A stretch of 64,000 nt of DNA from Bog-756 sp050014755 (GCA_050014755.1 JBEKCS010000009.1:1-64000); one strand, 5' to 3'. Counted from the stretch's first letter, positions 50,963 through 61,764 are shown. Translations and numbers: made by a program. Notes: generated by a model not told the origin, from the sequence alone.

Positions 50963-51385
50963 TCAACCGACCGAGCGGTAGGGGTCGATGGGCGCCGTCG
51001 CCGATGCCGTCACGGTGGTCGACCCGGGCAGTCCGGGAAACCCGATGTCCGAGAGGAGCACGAGACAGGAGACCGTGGCCGTCACGTAGCCGCCCGGGAC
51101 GAAGTGACTGGTGTCGATGGATATCGACGAGCGTGCACATGTGTGGGTGCGATCGATGAGGTTGATCACCGCGTTGATCGACCCCACCCACTGGGCGGTC
51201 CCTACGGTGGGAAGAACCGCCGCCATCTCGGCTCCTGCCCGTGACGCCTCGACGACCTGCTGGCGCGCCTCGGACACCCGGCCGAAGACGAGCGTGGCAA
51301 GGACCACGAGCAGCACGACCGGCGCCAGTACGACGAGCTCGACCGAAAGGCTCCCCCGTTCGTCGGGTACGCGGACCGGCCTCAT
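50963..51385 (-). CDS. tadE: TadE-like minor pilin (first copy)
   Basis: A 140-residue protein with a class III signal region: ERGSLSVELVVLAPVVLLVVLATLV has Gly before a mature end SLSVE with Glu at +5, and a hydrophobic helix. The external domain has two Cys (HTCARSS, TVSCLVL) that could form a disulphide. TadE is a pseudopilin of the Tad/Flp system that also needs peptidase processing. Its ATG overlaps the preceding gene's stop by 4 nt. Confidence 0.78.
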   Translation of the reverse strand: MRPVRVPDERGSLSVELVVLAPVVLLVVLATLVFGRVSEARQQVVEASRAGAEMAAVLPTVGTAQWVGSINAVINLIDRTHTCARSSISIDTSHFVPGGYVTATVSCLVLLSDIGFPGLPGSTTVTASATAPIDPYRSVG

Positions 51386-51780
51386 TCGTCACTCCGGAAT
51401 TCCTGGATGGGCCCGATCGCACTCGCGCTGACCGCGAAGGACAGCCCGGGGACGACAGACGTCGCTCGACCGGAGACCTGGAGCCACTCCGAATTGCCGG
51501 GAAGCACCGACACCGCCACGTTGGACGAGGTGACATCGGACCCCGGCCCATCGACCACCGCCTCAGCTGACGCGATGCCCGCCGACGGGCCGCCGTCGAT
51601 CGACCGGGCACTGCGATCTCCTTCCGAGGCTGCCACTTGGACGACTTGCGCGGCATGCATCCACAACGCGAATTGGACGGCAACGAGGAGCAGGAACATC
51701 ACCGCGGGCAGGACGATCACGGCCTCCACGATCGACGAACCTTCGTCGGTCCCCCGTTGGCGCGACGGGGCACCGGGCAC
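51382..51780 (-). CDS. tadE: TadE-like minor pilin (second copy)
   Basis: A ~132-residue protein with the class III signal region DEGSSIVEAVIVLPAVMFLLL (Glu at +5 after Gly). The mature part is strand-rich, with no Cys seen in the visible core. Start uncertain: no ATG near the signal, so a GTG at 51780 preceded by GGGAG was chosen; the frame is open far upstream but non-coding in character. It is second of the TadE-type genes in the operon and overlaps the next gene by 4 nt. Confidence 0.68.
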   Translation of the reverse strand: MPGAPSRQRGTDEGSSIVEAVIVLPAVMFLLLVAVQFALWMHAAQVVQVAASEGDRSARSIDGGPSAGIASAEAVVDGPGSDVTSSNVAVSVLPGNSEWLQVSGRATSVVPGLSFAVSASAIGPIQEFRSDE

Positions 51781-51839
51781 CGCTCCCGGGAGGGACGTGC
51801 CAAACGGCGCACGCCCCCGTCGGGATCGGCCGGTGCGGG

Positions 51840-52031
51840 TCAGTTGAGCGTGATCGAGTTGGCCTTGGTCGTCACCTTGTCCACGATGATCGCCCCGATG
51901 GCGATGGCCAGCGCCGCGAAGATCGCGGTGAGGATCACCATCTCCACCACGCTTCCTGCATCGTCCAACCCGCCGATCGCCTGGCATCGGGCGCGGAAGT
52001 AGGTCCAGAGGACTGCGATCTCGGTCGGCAT
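51840..52031 (-). CDS. Flp-type major pilin-like protein
   Basis: A 63-residue protein: a short polar leader, then DDAGSVVEMVILTAIFAALAIAIGAIIVDKV, a hydrophobic helix with Glu five residues after Ala-Gly if cleavage occurs A|G. The usual Flp motif has Gly at -1 (G|xxxxEY), so the site here is atypical. Size and position between tadC and the TadE genes fit the Flp pilin. It is encoded as a separate gene with 59-123 nt gaps on both sides, unlike the tightly packed neighbours. Confidence 0.65.
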   Translation of the reverse strand: MPTEIAVLWTYFRARCQAIGGLDDAGSVVEMVILTAIFAALAIAIGAIIVDKVTTKANSITLN

Positions 52032-52154
52032 GGGTGGTGCTCCTGTTCAGTTGGTTGGTCGGATGCTGCTGGAGGTACGGATTCAGATCGTCCGGCAGGG
52101 TCCCTTCGCTGGTCCCAGGCACGGCACGGTCGATGGCATGTGGGGGCACGGCTG

Positions 52155-53057
52155 TCAGAACCCGCCGAGGATGCGGTGGACGGCGGGAAATCCGATGAAG
52201 ACGAGGAAGCCGATGAGCAGGAGCGCCCCAGGAAGGAAGAGACGTTCGGTCATCGCATTGGCCGCCGACTCGGCCTCGGCCTGCTCGTGCCTGCGCAACG
52301 ACGCCCCGCGGGCGACGAGCGACTGCCGGATACGAGCCCCTTCCGTCCCAGCCAGTTGGACGGTCGTCGACAGCTCGACGAGCTCGGGGACACCGAGCTC
52401 CATCCCGACTGCGGCAAGGGCCGACCACGGAGCGAAACCGCCGTCCCGAGCGGTGAGAAGTGCCCGGGACAGTCGTTGGGCGGCCCAGTCGGAACTGACC
52501 TGTGATGCGGCGAAGAGTGCCCCGTCGATCCCTACTCCGCCGGCGAGGCCCAGGACCACCAGGTCGACGAACGAACTGACGACCACCCTGAAGTGACGCC
52601 GGCGATCGGAGGCCCTCTGGAGGAGCGAGGCGACGGAGACGACCACACCCGTCGGCACGGCGACGACCGCCAGGAGCACCGCCGTGCCGAGGGGCAGTTG
52701 GAGACCGGCGACCTGGAGCACGAGCCACGAGCAGATGGGACCGAGTCCGCAGACCCCCACGGTCACCACGAGGCGGGAGGCGAACAACGCGGGGTCGGTG
52801 CCAGTGATGGCCAGACCGGCCAGTACGGCCTCCATCCGGTCGTGGGACACCCATCGGCCCTCGCCCACCCGGGTCACGATGGCCGCACCCAGGCGCGTGG
52901 GAAGCACTCGTCCGGACGTCGACGATCCACGGGGAACGACGGGTCGCTGCCACGTCGCCATCACTGCGTCAAGTGGCACCCGTACCGGACGGAGCCCGAC
53001 CATGACGCCGACGCCACCGCAGCCGGCGAGTACGGCGAGGATCACGGCCTCGGTCAT
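52155..53057 (-). CDS. tadC: TadC-like pilus assembly platform protein (T2SSF family)
   Basis: A 300-residue protein with membrane helices near 5-25, 100-150 and 275-295 and one T2SSF domain (~160-275; DLVVLGLAGGVGIDGALFAASQ, RQSLVARGASLRRHEQAEAES). With TadB it forms the inner-membrane platform for Flp fibre extension by TadA. The start overlaps the tadB stop by 4 nt (ATGA). It is last of the tight tadZABC block; a 123-nt gap follows before flp. Confidence 0.85.
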   Translation of the reverse strand: MTEAVILAVLAGCGGVGVMVGLRPVRVPLDAVMATWQRPVVPRGSSTSGRVLPTRLGAAIVTRVGEGRWVSHDRMEAVLAGLAITGTDPALFASRLVVTVGVCGLGPICSWLVLQVAGLQLPLGTAVLLAVVAVPTGVVVSVASLLQRASDRRRHFRVVVSSFVDLVVLGLAGGVGIDGALFAASQVSSDWAAQRLSRALLTARDGGFAPWSALAAVGMELGVPELVELSTTVQLAGTEGARIRQSLVARGASLRRHEQAEAESAANAMTERLFLPGALLLIGFLVFIGFPAVHRILGGF

Positions 53058-53938
53058 CGCAGCACCACCTCAGGTCCGAGTAGCCGTACCGGTTTCGGCG
53101 GGCGGGCGAGTGCGACCATGAGTGTGAGTCCGGCCGCGTAGAGAGCACCGACCACCGCCAGCACCACCTGGCCGCCTGCCGAGTCGAACGGAGCGAGATA
53201 GGACCGGTCGAGAACCGCAAGACCGCCGGCGAACAGCACCGAGAAGACCACCACCGTCCGGACGCCGCTGCGGATGGAGGACCGGCTGGTCTCGATGCGC
53301 AGCCGCAGCGACACCTCCTCGCGGGTGGAGTCGGCCAGGGCGCCCAGAAGGTCGCCGAGGCGCTGGGCACGGGACGCAAAAGCCAGGAGCAACGCGCACA
53401 CCACCCGGTCGGCACACGGGTCCCCCACCTCGTCGGCGAACCGGAGCAGTGCCGACCGGGGGTGCACACCGGCCTGGATCTGCGCGGCCAGCTGCTCGGT
53501 GGCGTTGCGGATCGGGGCCGGGCTCAACTCGGCGGTGGCGATGATGGCCTGGCTCAAGCCGGCCGACGCGGCCAAGGTGCCCTGCAGCATCTCCGTCCAC
53601 GTGGCGACCGCCTCGATCTTGGCGATGGACGTAGCCGTCGAGGTCTGTCGCATCAGGCGGGGCAGTCCGTAGGCGGCCAATGCGCCGATCGGCGCGGCGA
53701 CAAGCCAGCCGGTGGCCAGGTAGCAGACGGTCCCCACACCCACAGCCAAGACGAGCGCGACCACGTTGGTCGATGCAGCGACCTGCTGCGGCCGGAACGA
53801 CCCGTTCACGACGCCGGATGCACTCCTACTGACGGCGGGCCTCCGGGTGAGCAGGCCGAGGGCGATCCCCGTCGTTCCGAGCCCTACTGCGAGTCCGAGC
53901 CCGTAGACGGCCAGTCCCGTCGTGGTGACCGCGGTCAT
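53054..53938 (-). CDS. tadB: TadB-like pilus assembly platform protein
   Basis: A 294-residue T2SSF-family protein. Helices near 8-28 and 60-95 precede the domain with TEMLQGTLAASAGLSQAIIATAE, AGVHPRSALLRFADEVGDPCAD and LAFASRAQRLGDLLGALADS, and two more helices end it (~215-235, 255-275). The ATG 53938 overlaps the tadA stop by 4 nt; a much longer open frame upstream is a shadow of tadA. Confidence 0.85.
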   Translation of the reverse strand: MTAVTTTGLAVYGLGLAVGLGTTGIALGLLTRRPAVSRSASGVVNGSFRPQQVAASTNVVALVLAVGVGTVCYLATGWLVAAPIGALAAYGLPRLMRQTSTATSIAKIEAVATWTEMLQGTLAASAGLSQAIIATAELSPAPIRNATEQLAAQIQAGVHPRSALLRFADEVGDPCADRVVCALLLAFASRAQRLGDLLGALADSTREEVSLRLRIETSRSSIRSGVRTVVVFSVLFAGGLAVLDRSYLAPFDSAGGQVVLAVVGALYAAGLTLMVALARPPKPVRLLGPEVVLR

Positions 53939-55347
53939 CGGATCGAGCCTGACCAGGCGGGATAGGGCAACTCGTATCCGAATCGACTCAACTCGTCGAC
54001 CGTTTCGGCTCGGAGCGGCGATGCCGGCACCGCCCGCCGGTCCGGTCCCGGACGGTAGATCTCGTTGGACACGACCTGGACCCCTTCGGCGTCGACCACC
54101 TCGCGCACCGAGGAGACGAACCGGGCCCGGGAGCCGCGCGCCGGAAAGTTCTGGAGGGGAACTTCCCGCCCGACGAAATCGTCGGACTTGAACGGCTCCC
54201 GCTGCGCCACCGGATCGGAGAACGATCCGATGCCAGTGGGCGGGACGGCCAGGTCGTCGTGCATCTCCGAGTCGAGGTGGACGACGAAGTGCACTGCCCC
54301 GGAGATCAGGAGGTTGGTCGCTTCGAGGGGGAGGCGCTCCGGTGCCTGCACGGCATAGGAGGCGATCCGCCGGAACACGCCGGCCGAGGACTCGGCGTGA
54401 ATGGTGCACATCGAGCCCGACCGTCCCTGGCTCATGGCATTGAGCATCGGGAGGACCTCGTCCCCCAGTACTTCACCGACGATCACCCGGTCGGCGTTCA
54501 TCCTCAGTGAACGCCGGACAAGATCGGCCACGGGGATCCGCCCCTCGCCCTCGATGTTCGCCGGTCTGGCCTCCAGGGCGACGATGTCCGGATGGCGGCC
54601 CGACCCGGTGTCGAGACCGAGCTCGAAGGCCTGTTCGATCGTGACGATCCGCTCGCGCGGGTCGATCTCTGCGGCCAGCGCCCGCAGGAGCGTCGTCTTG
54701 CCCGAGTTCATGGCACCGGACACCACGATGTTCTTCCGCGCCCGGACGGCCGCCGCCAGGAGGGAGCGCAGACCAGGGTCGAGGGCCCCCATGGCGCAGA
54801 GGTCGTCGAGGGACAGGTCGGCGAACCGGTGGCGCCGGATCGACACCGAGGGTCGGGCCGCCACGGCCATGAGCGCCGAGAGCCGAGCACCGCCGGGTAG
54901 TTGGAGATCGAGCTCGGGCCGAGCCGTGTCGAATCGCCGCTCGGACAGACCGAAGCGCCCCGCGGCGGATCGGATGAGTTCGATCAGCTCGTCGTCGGAG
55001 TCCGCCACCGGGTCCATCAGTCGCTTCGAGCCGTCGGCGAAGGTCGCCCAGACCCGGTCGCAACCGTTGATGTCGATGTTCTCGATGTCCGGGTCGTCCA
55101 CGAGGACCTGCAGCCGCCCCAGGCCGAACAGTGCGTCGAGGACGGTCTGGGCCAGTCGCTGCTCCTCCTGGTGGGTCAGGAGGGCGGGCGCCTCGCCGTC
55201 CCCGAATTCGGACAGGGCATCGAGGTGGAGGAACGCCCGCTGACGGGCGAACTCCTTTCGGTCGTCCCCAGTCAATGACGACGCCTCGTGTCCGGCGAGA
55301 TCCTCGGCGACCCGCTGCCGGATCGTCGAGGCCAGCGGCGCATTCAT
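53935..55347 (-). CDS. tadA: TadA/CpaF-family secretion ATPase
   Basis: A 470-residue hexameric ATPase. N-terminal all-helical domain (~1-95), then VLVDDPDIENIDINGCDRVW, a Walker A VSGAMNSGKTTLLRAL, VTIEQAFELGLD, a long RSLRMNADRVIVGEVLGDEV box and MCTIHAESS. It powers Tad pilus assembly and differs from PilB/PilT by the GAMNSGKTT P-loop. The start overlaps the tadZ stop (ATGA). Confidence 0.9.
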   Translation of the reverse strand: MNAPLASTIRQRVAEDLAGHEASSLTGDDRKEFARQRAFLHLDALSEFGDGEAPALLTHQEEQRLAQTVLDALFGLGRLQVLVDDPDIENIDINGCDRVWATFADGSKRLMDPVADSDDELIELIRSAAGRFGLSERRFDTARPELDLQLPGGARLSALMAVAARPSVSIRRHRFADLSLDDLCAMGALDPGLRSLLAAAVRARKNIVVSGAMNSGKTTLLRALAAEIDPRERIVTIEQAFELGLDTGSGRHPDIVALEARPANIEGEGRIPVADLVRRSLRMNADRVIVGEVLGDEVLPMLNAMSQGRSGSMCTIHAESSAGVFRRIASYAVQAPERLPLEATNLLISGAVHFVVHLDSEMHDDLAVPPTGIGSFSDPVAQREPFKSDDFVGREVPLQNFPARGSRARFVSSVREVVDAEGVQVVSNEIYRPGPDRRAVPASPLRAETVDELSRFGYELPYPAWSGSIR

Positions 55348-56351
55348 GCGTCAGCCCTGCCCGTCGCCTCGACGTACGCCTCCGCGACGACGGGCGCCAA
55401 CTCGTGCGAGGACCCGGACATCGCCGGGCCCTCCCGATCTTCACGGCGACCGTCACGGCCCGTCCGTCCACCGCTACCTCTGCCGCCGCCCCGGTTACGC
55501 CCGGCCATTCCGAGGAAGCGCGCCGCCCGGCTCCGACGAGCGGCCGGTGAAGCCGCTGATAGTGGTGGATGGGGGGTCACCGACCCCTGGGTCTTCTCGG
55601 CGTCGTCCGGGTGCTCCCCCGCAGGCCGGCCGCTCTCGATCAGCGTCGCCACGGCCATCGCCAACCGGCTGGCGGCGATCCACAACAACGAGCGCTCGAG
55701 CCGGTGTCCGGCACTGGAGGCACCGCTCGCCACACCCGCGGCCGACGGGTCGAACGGGATCTCTCCCAGGGGGGCGATCCCCGTGAATTCGGACACCTGG
55801 CGGCATCCGTAACGTCCACCGCCGACGACCACGATCCCGAGCCTCCCGTCGCCGCTGCGGATCAGGTCCTCGGCCCGTTCGTGCACCTGCACCACCCCGC
55901 ATGCATCGCCCCGCACGACGAGAACCACGGCGTCCGACGCGTCCAGCCAGCTGTCGGAGATGTCGTCACCCTCGCCGAATCGCCCGAGGTCGACGAGCGT
56001 GAGGCCGGGCGGGCCGCCACCGACCTGAGCCGAGCGGAGGATGCTGCCTTCGGGACTGTGTGCGGAGCGGCGATCGCTCCCGCGGGCGCCCACCAGGACC
56101 GGGAGACCTCCCGGCAGCTCCTGGAGGTGCGGGTCCACGCACGGCGCATCGCCCGATCGTCTGGTCGAGGAACTGAGCGATGGCCAGCCCGTCCTGGAGG
56201 ACAGCCCGAACCTGGCGGCGAGGTCGCCACCGGCGGGGTCGGCCTCCACCACCACGGCCGAGCCCGGCCCCGGCCAGGCGGCAGCAACCAGGCAGGCCAG
56301 CGTCGTCACCCCTGGCGATCCCTTCAGTGACAACATCGAGACGACCGTCAC
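55344..56351 (-). CDS. TadZ-like MinD/ParA-fold protein with altered P-loop
   Basis: A 335-residue protein with a MinD/ParA fold: SLKGSPGVTTLACL (10-17 for the loop), VVVEADPAGGDLAARFG, GLTLVDLGRFGEGDD and AVVLVVRGDACGV. The deviant Walker A keeps the signature Lys10 but has Val in place of the phosphate-binding Lys (KGSPGVTT instead of KGGxGKTT), so ATP use may be weak. TadZ places the pilus machinery at the cell pole. Residues beyond ~270 are low complexity and Arg/Gly-rich. It overlaps both neighbours by 4 nt. Confidence 0.78.
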   Translation of the reverse strand: MTVVSMLSLKGSPGVTTLACLVAAAWPGPGSAVVVEADPAGGDLAARFGLSSRTGWPSLSSSTRRSGDAPCVDPHLQELPGGLPVLVGARGSDRRSAHSPEGSILRSAQVGGGPPGLTLVDLGRFGEGDDISDSWLDASDAVVLVVRGDACGVVQVHERAEDLIRSGDGRLGIVVVGGGRYGCRQVSEFTGIAPLGEIPFDPSAAGVASGASSAGHRLERSLLWIAASRLAMAVATLIESGRPAGEHPDDAEKTQGSVTPHPPLSAASPAARRSRAARFLGMAGRNRGGGRGSGGRTGRDGRREDREGPAMSGSSHELAPVVAEAYVEATGRADA

Positions 56352-57181
56352 GGGACCGTCCCGGCCGGTGCCGCACCTGACCCCGTGGTCGCGTTCGGCG
56401 CCACCGTCGATCCCGCCGGCAACAGGACCAGGCTGACCTGGCCGGCCGTCGCCGCCGTCGCCACCTCGGCGGCCACCGAGGACGTCACCTCGACGGAGAC
56501 CAGGAGGGAGTACCCACCGCTCGAGTCCGGGTTCGGCAGTCCCGCCGACACCACCGAAGCACGGGGGACGAGGACTCCGGTACCCGCCGGCGCTTGCGAC
56601 ACGGTGGTCGCACCGACCACGCCCGGGGCGTCCGGGTTGGCGGTCCCCGACGAGATCCCCTCCGTCGTGGGCGAAGCGAGAACCGCACCCGGGCTCGCCG
56701 TCTGGACGACCATCACCTGATCCCCGGGATCGAGGCCCGATGCCGGATACGAGCCGTCCTTCAGCGCGACGCCGACCACGGCGTCACCCGGTTCGATGCC
56801 GGGCGCGCCGGTCAGGTCCGCCAGGGTGAGCAACGACCCTCTGGGGACGGCCGACGCCGCCCGCTTGCCGGCGATGAGCGAGGCCTCGGAGACCGGGATG
56901 AAGCCGACGCCGTTCGAGACGGACACGTCCGCCTCCCCAAGATCTGCACTGGTGATGGCCTGGCCCTGGGCCACCGATCGGACGAGGACGACGGCAGGTG
57001 TCTTCTGGTCGGCCGACGAGTACAGCCCGGAGAAGGCGGCGATGCTGGCGCAGATCAGTGCCACCGAGGCCACCACGAGAAGCGTCCTCCGGTCGCGTCT
57101 GCCGGTCGGGGGGCGGACGACGGCAGCCGGTCCATCCTCCGCCTGTCGGCGACCGGAGATCGTGTCGGTCAAGGCGCTCAT
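56348..57181 (-). CDS. CpaB/RcpC-type SAF-domain pilus protein
   Basis: A 277-residue protein with one membrane helix (~33-52, LLVVASVALICASIAAFSGL) and a SAF-like domain (~60-130; VVLVRSVAQGQAITSADL, IAGKRAASAVPRGSLLTLADL), followed by a RcpC-type beta region (VVGVALKDGSYPASGLDPGD). SAF-type proteins of Tad systems may act in the envelope. ATG 57181 overlaps the preceding gene by 4 nt. The C-terminus is Ala/Thr/Gly-rich. Confidence 0.78.
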   Translation of the reverse strand: MSALTDTISGRRQAEDGPAAVVRPPTGRRDRRTLLVVASVALICASIAAFSGLYSSADQKTPAVVLVRSVAQGQAITSADLGEADVSVSNGVGFIPVSEASLIAGKRAASAVPRGSLLTLADLTGAPGIEPGDAVVGVALKDGSYPASGLDPGDQVMVVQTASPGAVLASPTTEGISSGTANPDAPGVVGATTVSQAPAGTGVLVPRASVVSAGLPNPDSSGGYSLLVSVEVTSSVAAEVATAATAGQVSLVLLPAGSTVAPNATTGSGAAPAGTVP

Positions 57182-58278
57182 GCTCCTGCTCCGGCCTCGA
57201 TCGACGTCGACGCCGGGACCGACGGATTCACCTGATCGGTGTTCACGCTCTCGACCTGCACGACGCGAAGCGGCACCGAGCTCGTCGTGTACAGCGTCGG
57301 GAGCGCCCCTCCCCCCGGAACTCCCGTCGACGTCCACGAGACGGACCAGACCACGGTGGCCGACACGGTGAAGGACCCGTCGTCAGGGTTTCCGTCCGGT
57401 GACGGCTGGCCTGCGGATGTGTGTGCGTACACGTGGGAGCAGCCCGTCGTTTGCCACGCCGCCGGCTCGGACGGGTCATAGGCCACGCCGGGGCCGCCAC
57501 AGGTCACCTGTCCCCCGTCCCCGGTCGACCACACCACGGAGACCGGTTGGGCCACCGCGGTCGCCGTCACCGTGTCGGCACTGGCCGACACCGATTCACC
57601 GTGCCAGATCGCCGGGTCGACCCATAGCCAGGTGGCGAGGTTCACCACGGACGTCGCCCAAGGATCCAGGTGGATAGCGGGGGCCGGGAGAGCGATCGAG
57701 TTCTCGGCCTGCACGGCGAGGGCGTACGGGTCCACCGGAGGGACCGGCGCGGGTTGGGAGCCGGTGATCCACACGGTCTGGGTCACCTGGGTGCCCGACG
57801 CCGTGTCCACGCAGGTCACCGAGTACCACGCCCCTGGCGTGGGCCCTCCGTCGGGGAAGCCACCTTCGTTGTTGAGTGCCAGGTACGTGTAGGTGCACGT
57901 CCACGGGCTGGCGCCCGACGACCCGCCACCACCGGAGGGAGCGCCGGACGAGCCGCCCGATCCGCCCGATCCGCTTCCCGCCGAGGCGCCGACCGATACT
58001 GATCCGCCGCCGCTCCCGGCTCCGGACGAATCGGCTCCGGCCGATGGGACCGGCGTCAGGCCCAGCCCGGTTCCGGCGACTAGGACGGCGACGGCGACAA
58101 CGGCCGCGGTGATCGTCGAGCCCCACCCAACGGTGCGAAGCCCTCTGCGGCGCGACCGCCACGGCGCACGAGAGGCGGCCCGATCCGGAGCCGGCCCGAC
58201 CGAGCCGGCGACTCGGGATCGCGGAGTACCACGTTGGCTGTCAGACACCGGTCGCTGCCCATCGAAGTCGCTGCCCAT
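57178..58278 (-). CDS. Tad-operon secreted or membrane-anchored protein of unknown function
   Basis: A 366-residue protein, first in the Tad operon. A basic leader is followed by a hydrophobic segment (~55-78), then a Ser/Gly linker (~82-125), and a beta-rich domain (~127-350) with two Cys pairs (PWTCTYTY/SVTCVDT and QVTCGGPG/TTGCSHVY) suggesting disulphides. A PKD-like fragment (WSTGDGGQV) is visible. Similar proteins head actinobacterial tad loci but have no assigned role. TAGCCT (58288-58293, minus strand) lies 9 nt before the ATG. Confidence 0.6.
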   Translation of the reverse strand: MGSDFDGQRPVSDSQRGTPRSRVAGSVGPAPDRAASRAPWRSRRRGLRTVGWGSTITAAVVAVAVLVAGTGLGLTPVPSAGADSSGAGSGGGSVSVGASAGSGSGGSGGSSGAPSGGGGSSGASPWTCTYTYLALNNEGGFPDGGPTPGAWYSVTCVDTASGTQVTQTVWITGSQPAPVPPVDPYALAVQAENSIALPAPAIHLDPWATSVVNLATWLWVDPAIWHGESVSASADTVTATAVAQPVSVVWSTGDGGQVTCGGPGVAYDPSEPAAWQTTGCSHVYAHTSAGQPSPDGNPDDGSFTVSATVVWSVSWTSTGVPGGGALPTLYTTSSVPLRVVQVESVNTDQVNPSVPASTSIEAGAGA

Positions 58279-58323
58279 GGGAGACGCAGGCTACGCACAC
58301 CATCCACAGGCGGTGCCTGAAGA

Positions 58324-58340
58324 TTGCACTGGGTGTGCAA
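58324..58340. promoter_or_regulatory. Candidate operator of the Tad operon
   Basis: TTGCAC, 5-nt spacer, GTGCAA: perfect 6-bp inverted arms, 46 nt upstream of the first Tad gene and 30 nt upstream of its TAGCCT. Confidence 0.4.
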
Positions 58341-58782
58341 CTACTTTGCGCGGCCGAGGACCTCGGAGCGGTCGATCCCACGGGCTGATGGCCGTGGCAG
58401 GTGCGGTCGATGGGCATCTCCCGACCCTGACCTTCTCACCTTGCCACGAGCCTTGCCGGCCACCTTGCCCGTCGGAAATTCGCGATGATCTGCGCGGCCA
58501 CCGATGACGCATGGTGATCGATAACCTGTTGGGGTACACCGGGAATTCGCACAGGGCGCGCCGGTGTCCACGCGTGATCCAGCGCCGACGTCGGCTCGGC
58601 CACCGGTGCCGGCCACCATCGGCCGGCGCTCGCCCTGCGGCTTCATCACTTGCGGCGTGGCACCTGCGGATCCGTCCGGAACCGCCTCCGATCGATGGTC
58701 CCGATCGGTGACCGATCGACCACCGTAGGCGACAGGGACCAATTCCGGTGATCACTCGAAATTGGCGGGCCGGAGCCGGGTG

Positions 58783-58796
58783 CGGGTTGCAACCCG
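58783..58796. promoter_or_regulatory. Perfect 14-bp palindrome upstream of ettA
   Basis: CGGGTTGCAACCCG is its own reverse complement. It lies ~215 nt before ettA in non-coding DNA; a likely binding site with unknown protein. Confidence 0.35.
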
Positions 58797-58845
58797 TCGC
58801 GCCGATCGACTCTCCGGGACCCTCGGAACGTTTCTTGCGACGCCC

Positions 58846-58880
58846 TCGCCGGTCCTGTCGCCGGTCCTGTCGCCGGTCCC
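58846..58880. repeat. 12-bp tandem repeat, about 2.9 copies
   Basis: Unit TCGCCGGTCCTG at 58846 and 58858 with a partial third copy. In the intergenic region upstream of ettA. Confidence 0.75.
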
Positions 58881-59009
58881 CGAGCGCCCCGACGCAGGCC
58901 TCCCCGGGGGAGATCCCGTCCACCATCGTGACCTCGGTGGTCACGGTCTCGCCGGCGTTGGTGGCTCCCGTCGAACGGCCGCCCCTCCCGGGCTGGCACA
59001 CTGTCAGGC

Positions 59010-60689
<1,680 letters not shown>

Positions 60690-60705
60690 TCCGGGACCCC
60701 TCCCG

Positions 60706-61764
60706 ATGAGTCCGGAACACACGTCGCCACGACGCACATTCGCCAGCGACAACTGGGCCGGCGTGCATCCCCAGGTCCTGGAGGCGATCGCCCGTGCCAA
60801 TGACGGCGGGCACACCCCCGCCTACGGTGCCGACCCGTGGACGACGGAGGCGGAGCGCCTCTTCCACGACCGGTTCGGCCCGGACGCCGAGATCTACTTC
60901 TCGTTCAACGGAACCGGCGCCAACGTGGTGGGACTGCAGTCGCTGCTGCGGCCCCACGAAGCGGTGGTCTGCGCCGACAGTGCACACATCAACGTCGACG
61001 AGTGCGGCGCCCCCGAGCGGTTCCTGGGAAGCAAGCTCCTGGGCGTCCCCACGCCCGACGGCAAGTTGACGCCCGAGCTCGTGGCGTCGGCCGTGACCGG
61101 CATCGGCGACGAGCACCACGTCCAGGCCCGGGTGGTCTCGATCACCCAGAGCACCGAAGTGGGCACGGTCTACACCGTGGACGAGATCGCCGCACTGGCC
61201 CGGTGGGCACATGCCCACGCCATGTTCCTCCACCTCGACGGCGCCCGCATCGCCAACGCGGCCGCCTCGCTGGACGTGGACCTCGGCGCTTTCGGGCAGG
61301 AGGTCGGCGTCGATGTGCTGTCGTTCGGGGGGACCAAGAACGGCGCACTCGGGGCCGAGGCGGTGATCAGCTTCCGGGACGAGTCCGAGACCGGACTCCG
61401 TTTCATCAGGAAGCAGTCGATGCAGCTGTCGTCGAAGATGCGGTTCGTTGCCGCCCAGTTCGTGGCCCTGTTGACCGACGACCTGTGGCGTACCAGCGCC
61501 GAGCACGCAAACGCCATGGCCCGGCGGCTCGCCGCCGGTGCATCCGCGGTCCCTGGCGTGCGGCTGGCCTACCCGGTCCAGGCCAACGGCGTGTTCGCCG
61601 TCCTGCCACCCACCATCACCGCGGGGCTGCAGTCCGAATACCCGTTTTACGTCTGGGACCCGACCGCCGACGTGGTGCGGTGGATGGCGTCGTTCGATAC
61701 CACCGAGGACGATGTGGACCGGTTCGTCGGTCGGCTGGCCGAACTCATGGAGCAGCACGGCTGA
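60706..61764 (+). CDS. ltaE: Low-specificity L-threonine aldolase (PLP-dependent)
   Basis: A 352-residue fold-type I PLP enzyme cleaving L-threonine/allo-threonine to glycine and acetaldehyde. Motifs: FASDNWAGVHPQVLEAIA, YGADPWTTEAERLF, FSFNGTGANVVGLQSLL, MFLHLDGARIANAAASL (Asp binding PLP N1) and VDVLSFGGTKNGALG, with the Schiff-base Lys near 206. The ATG follows CTCCCG weakly. It is 16 nt after ettA, so is probably co-transcribed with it. The enzymes of this clade vary in substrate. Confidence 0.9.
   Translation: MSPEHTSPRRTFASDNWAGVHPQVLEAIARANDGGHTPAYGADPWTTEAERLFHDRFGPDAEIYFSFNGTGANVVGLQSLLRPHEAVVCADSAHINVDECGAPERFLGSKLLGVPTPDGKLTPELVASAVTGIGDEHHVQARVVSITQSTEVGTVYTVDEIAALARWAHAHAMFLHLDGARIANAAASLDVDLGAFGQEVGVDVLSFGGTKNGALGAEAVISFRDESETGLRFIRKQSMQLSSKMRFVAAQFVALLTDDLWRTSAEHANAMARRLAAGASAVPGVRLAYPVQANGVFAVLPPTITAGLQSEYPFYVWDPTADVVRWMASFDTTEDDVDRFVGRLAELMEQHG

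Larger units (their letters stand above)
58279..59009. other. 731-nt divergent intergenic region between the Tad operon and ettA
   Basis: No convincing coding frame. It contains the candidate operator TTGCAC-N5-GTGCAA (58324-58340), CCGAGG-A-CCTCGG (58354-58366), a perfect 14-bp palindrome (58783-58796) and a 12-bp tandem repeat (58846-58880). I see no tRNA or riboswitch. Confidence 0.55.
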
